Shown here piece by piece: positions 5,327 through 7,707 of a DNA stretch of 7,707 nucleotides. The stretch's first letter is position 1, and each line of letters opens with the position of its first letter. Made by a program: the position numbers and the translations under genes. The stretch comes from an uncultured Bacteroidales bacterium (GTDB taxonomy: Bacteria; Bacteroidota; Bacteroidia; Bacteroidales; P3): NCBI GenBank assembly GCA_937910265.1, contig CALEPD010000291.1, forward strand, positions 1 to 7,707, in the 5' to 3' direction. The notes under the pieces were generated by a model. The model was not told where the DNA came from and did no database searches. It saw only the letters and a program-made list of their open reading frames with translations.

Positions 5327-7414
5327 ATGAAGATTAAAACAATTGCATTTGCAGCAGGATTGACTTTATTGGCAAGCTGCAAGGAAAAACCGGCACAGGA
5401 AACGGTAATCGAGAAGCCGGCACTTACCGTTGAAGACGGACGATTCACACCTGAAGTGATGTGGCAGTTAGGCAAGATGACCGAGACGGCCATAAGCCCG
5501 GACGGCAGTCAAATGGTGTACGCCGCCACTTATTATGACATGAATGCCAACAAAGGCAACTGCGAACTCTACCTTATGCCCACCGAAGGCGGAGAGGCCA
5601 CCCGATTGACCGTTACTGCACAAAACGAATTCAATCTTGTTTGGATGGACGACAACACCTTGTTGTTCTGCCGTGGCACTGAAATCATCAAACTCGACAT
5701 TGCCAAGAAGCAGGAAACCGTGATTGCCCAAAACGACAGAGGATTTGAAGGCTTTAAATTGGCCCCAGACAATACAAGTATTCTGTATATCAGCACTATT
5801 CCCATCGAAAGACCTGAAAATCTGAACAAACTTTATGCAGGGCTGGACAAAACCACCGGACGTATAAACGAGGATTTGATGTACAGACATTGGGACAGCT
5901 GGGTTGATGAGATTCCCCATATTTATTTGGCTTCTATTCAGAACGGAAAGGTCGACATCGCCAACAGTGTTGACATACTGAACGGAGAGCCCTACGAATG
6001 CCCGATGCGGCCTTGGGGTGGAACTGAACAATACAACTACAGCCCCGACGGCACAAAAATAGCCTATACCTGTCGTAAAAAAACCGGTTATGAATATTCG
6101 CACAGCACAAACAGCGACATATATTTATATGACATCCCCACCGGAGAGACCACCAATGTAAGCGAAGGCATCATGGGTTATGACCAAAATCCAGTGTTCA
6201 GCAACAATGGCCAATACTTGGCTTGGGAAAGCATGGAACGCGACGGATATGAGAGCGACAAACTTCGCCTGATGGTTTTGGACCTTACCACCGGCGAACG
6301 CGTTGACTTGACCAAAGATTTCGACTACGGAGTGAGCGGCATTGAGTGGAGCGCCGACGACAGTGAACTCTATGCAGTGGTAATGCACCGTGGATACCAA
6401 GAGATATTTGCATTCAACCGCACCTCGTCAGCAATCAGACAAGTGACCAAAGGATGCCATGACATCAATGGTTTTTCCTTGAGCAACGGAACCATCTATG
6501 CTTCACAAGTATCGATGCAACAGCCAACTGAGATATTCAAATACAATGCGACCGACGAATTGGGTGCCGGCAGCCAACTCACCAACCTCAACACCGAAGC
6601 GCTCAGTCAGATCAGAATGGGCAAAACCGAAGAGCATTGGATTAAGACCGTTGACGGCAAAGAGATGCTCGTGTGGTTGATTTACCCCTACGACTACGAC
6701 AGTACCAAGACCTACCCTGCCCTGTTGTTCTGCCAAGGCGGCCCCCAAAGTATGGTGAGCCAATTCTGGAGTACCAGATGGAATTTTGAAGTGATGAGCG
6801 GAGCCGGCTACTTTGTTATTGCACCCAACCGTCGCGGATGCCCGGGATTTGGAACCGAGTGGTGTGAACAGATTAGCGGTGATTATGGTGGATTGTGCAT
6901 GCAAGACTACATTACTGCAACAGACTACTTTGCCCAAAACCACAAGAGCATTGACAAAGAACGCATTGGCGCATGCGGTGCAAGTTTCGGCGGATACAGC
7001 ATCTACTGGCTTGCCGGACATAACGAGAACAAACGATTCAAAGCATTCCTCGCACACAACGGAATGTTCAACTTTGAACAGCAATATTTGGAAACAGAAG
7101 AAATGTGGTTCACCAACTGGGATTTGGGTGGCCCCTATTGGGAAAAGGACAATGCCCGCGCCCAAAAATCGTTTGCGAACTCTCCGCACCTTTTTGTTGA
7201 CAAATGGAACACTCCACTTTGTGTAATTCACAGTGAATTCGACTTCAGGATTGTGGCATCACAGGGCATGGCAGCTTACAACGCAGCTCAGTTGAAACAC
7301 ATCCCCAGCCGTTATCTGTATTTCCCCGACGAGACACACTGGGTACTTAAACCACAAAACAGTTTGTTGTGGCATAGAAACTTCATCGACTGGTTTGACA
7401 CACATCTAAAATAA
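5327..7414 (+). CDS. S9-family prolyl-oligopeptidase-like dipeptidyl-peptidase (DPP5-like), predicted lipoprotein
   Basis: A serine exopeptidase that should release dipeptides from peptide N-termini outside the cytoplasm, helping peptide use. I start it at the ATG at 5327 (MKIKTIAFAAG, 695 aa). The upstream in-frame TTG at 5231 would add 32 polar residues before the signal peptide and is unlikely. Residues 1-18 are a lipoprotein signal with lipobox LASC and Cys18 as anchor. Residues about 35-430 form the beta-propeller, with TolB-like SPDG blades at 57-60 and 239-242. Residues about 440-695 are the alpha/beta hydrolase: oxyanion region CQGGPQ (469-474), nucleophile Ser553 in GASFGGYS, Asp639 in SEFDFRI and His671 in DETHWVLKPQN. 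Length, triad spacing and the CQGGPQ and HWVLKPQN blocks resemble Porphyromonas gingivalis DPP5, which prefers Ala or hydrophobic residues at P1. That specificity here is inference. A less specific S9 acyl-peptidase is the alternative. It is monocistronic, with a terminator 19 bp downstream. Confidence 0.93.
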   Translation: MKIKTIAFAAGLTLLASCKEKPAQETVIEKPALTVEDGRFTPEVMWQLGKMTETAISPDGSQMVYAATYYDMNANKGNCELYLMPTEGGEATRLTVTAQNEFNLVWMDDNTLLFCRGTEIIKLDIAKKQETVIAQNDRGFEGFKLAPDNTSILYISTIPIERPENLNKLYAGLDKTTGRINEDLMYRHWDSWVDEIPHIYLASIQNGKVDIANSVDILNGEPYECPMRPWGGTEQYNYSPDGTKIAYTCRKKTGYEYSHSTNSDIYLYDIPTGETTNVSEGIMGYDQNPVFSNNGQYLAWESMERDGYESDKLRLMVLDLTTGERVDLTKDFDYGVSGIEWSADDSELYAVVMHRGYQEIFAFNRTSSAIRQVTKGCHDINGFSLSNGTIYASQVSMQQPTEIFKYNATDELGAGSQLTNLNTEALSQIRMGKTEEHWIKTVDGKEMLVWLIYPYDYDSTKTYPALLFCQGGPQSMVSQFWSTRWNFEVMSGAGYFVIAPNRRGCPGFGTEWCEQISGDYGGLCMQDYITATDYFAQNHKSIDKERIGACGASFGGYSIYWLAGHNENKRFKAFLAHNGMFNFEQQYLETEEMWFTNWDLGGPYWEKDNARAQKSFANSPHLFVDKWNTPLCVIHSEFDFRIVASQGMAAYNAAQLKHIPSRYLYFPDETHWVLKPQNSLLWHRNFIDWFDTHLK

Positions 7415-7433
7415 AAGATGGTATAGTAGAAAA

Positions 7434-7465
7434 GAAGACTTCCTTACGGAGGTCTTCTTTTTTTT
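7434..7465 (+). terminator. Intrinsic terminator after the S9 peptidase gene
   Basis: A 10-bp stem with one G-T pair (7434-7443 with 7448-7457, GAAGACTTCC/GGAGGTCTTC) and a 4-nt loop TTAC is followed by eight T residues (7458-7465). It starts 19 bp after the stop codon. Confidence 0.92.
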
Positions 7466-7707
7466 CATACACTTCGACACATCGCCCAATGGCATAGGAA
7501 ACAGGTTTGGACATAATCATGATTTGCATCAAATAGGCTAACCAAATATACCATAAGGTGGGCTCTATAAATTCCACATTTTTTAAAATTAATCGTCAAC
7601 ATGTGCGAGCCCAAAGTTTCAACTCCTTTGCCCTTATTTCGACATCATTCCGATTGCCAGCCGATTACAATGCGCCGCAGGATTCTCCGCTCGCCTTACT
7701 TCGTGCG
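7466..7707. other. Right-edge region without a confident gene; possible element or gene fragment
   Basis: Positions 7466-7600 are A/T-rich and show no promoter pair. From 7601 to the edge, G+C rises to about 52%. On the plus strand an open frame starts at ATG 7601 and runs off the edge (35 codons, beginning MCEPKVSTPLPLF); it is rich in Arg and Pro and matches no family I know. On the minus strand, one frame entering from the edge reads like protein but is cut by stops at 7667-7665 and 7598-7596, then stays open into the terminator and S9 gene. A 7-bp inverted repeat (TGGGCTC 7559-7565, GAGCCCA 7607-7613) spans the composition change. This could be a dispersed repeat, a decayed gene or the edge of a mobile element; none is proven. 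Confidence 0.3.

Noticed and set aside
5468..6103. Minus-strand open frames opposite the S9 peptidase (also 6503-7231)
   Set aside because: They overlap an intact gene with a full catalytic triad, have no promoter and show no recognisable family.
7543..7550. TATATTTG on the minus strand matching the -7 consensus
   Set aside because: No TTTG/TTG -33 element lies 19-21 nt upstream. It would drive antisense RNA into the S9 terminator with no gene to serve.

Overview
The window looks like a chromosomal segment from a member of the Bacteroidales (phylum Bacteroidota). The family or genus cannot be fixed from the sequence alone. Four things point to this group. Two promoters carry the -7 motif TAnnTTTG with an upstream -33 element. 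None of the four genes has a Shine-Dalgarno sequence, and their starts sit behind A/T-rich leaders. An envelope protein combines a jelly-roll-like N-terminal region with an OmpA-like domain. The peptidase resembles Porphyromonas DPP5. I see no tRNA, rRNA, CRISPR array or intact insertion sequence.

Left half, minus strand (1-3487): ppdK (pyruvate, phosphate dikinase, complete) is followed by the first 187 codons of pckA (ATP-dependent PEP carboxykinase), which runs off the left edge. Both enzymes act at the PEP/pyruvate/oxaloacetate node: PPDK interconverts pyruvate and PEP, and PckA interconverts PEP and oxaloacetate. In anaerobic succinate/propionate formers this node joins glycolysis to the reductive C4 branch. 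A strong intrinsic terminator fills the 60-bp gap between them, so how pckA is transcribed is a real question.

Middle (3396-3627): a very A/T-rich divergent control region. It carries two back-to-back consensus promoters with the identical nonamer TATCTTTGC, one for ppdK and one for the envelope gene. A 12-bp perfect palindrome and three A-tracts lie between them.

Right half, plus strand (3628-7465): two genes, each apparently monocistronic with its own promoter and a hairpin/T-run terminator. The first is a secreted OmpA-family envelope protein whose OmpA-like domain lacks the usual peptidoglycan-contacting Asp. The second is a lipoprotein S9-family (DPP5-like) dipeptidyl-peptidase with an intact Ser-Asp-His triad and a long leader. 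Both mature proteins should act outside the cytoplasm. I see no functional link to ppdK/pckA beyond proximity.

Right edge (7466-7707): no confident gene. The last ~107 bp rises to about 52% G+C and reads like a fragment of something continuing outside the window, either an open plus-strand frame or a stop-interrupted minus-strand frame. Overall this is mostly housekeeping and envelope sequence. I found no convincing novel multi-gene system, and the most interesting leads are regulatory.
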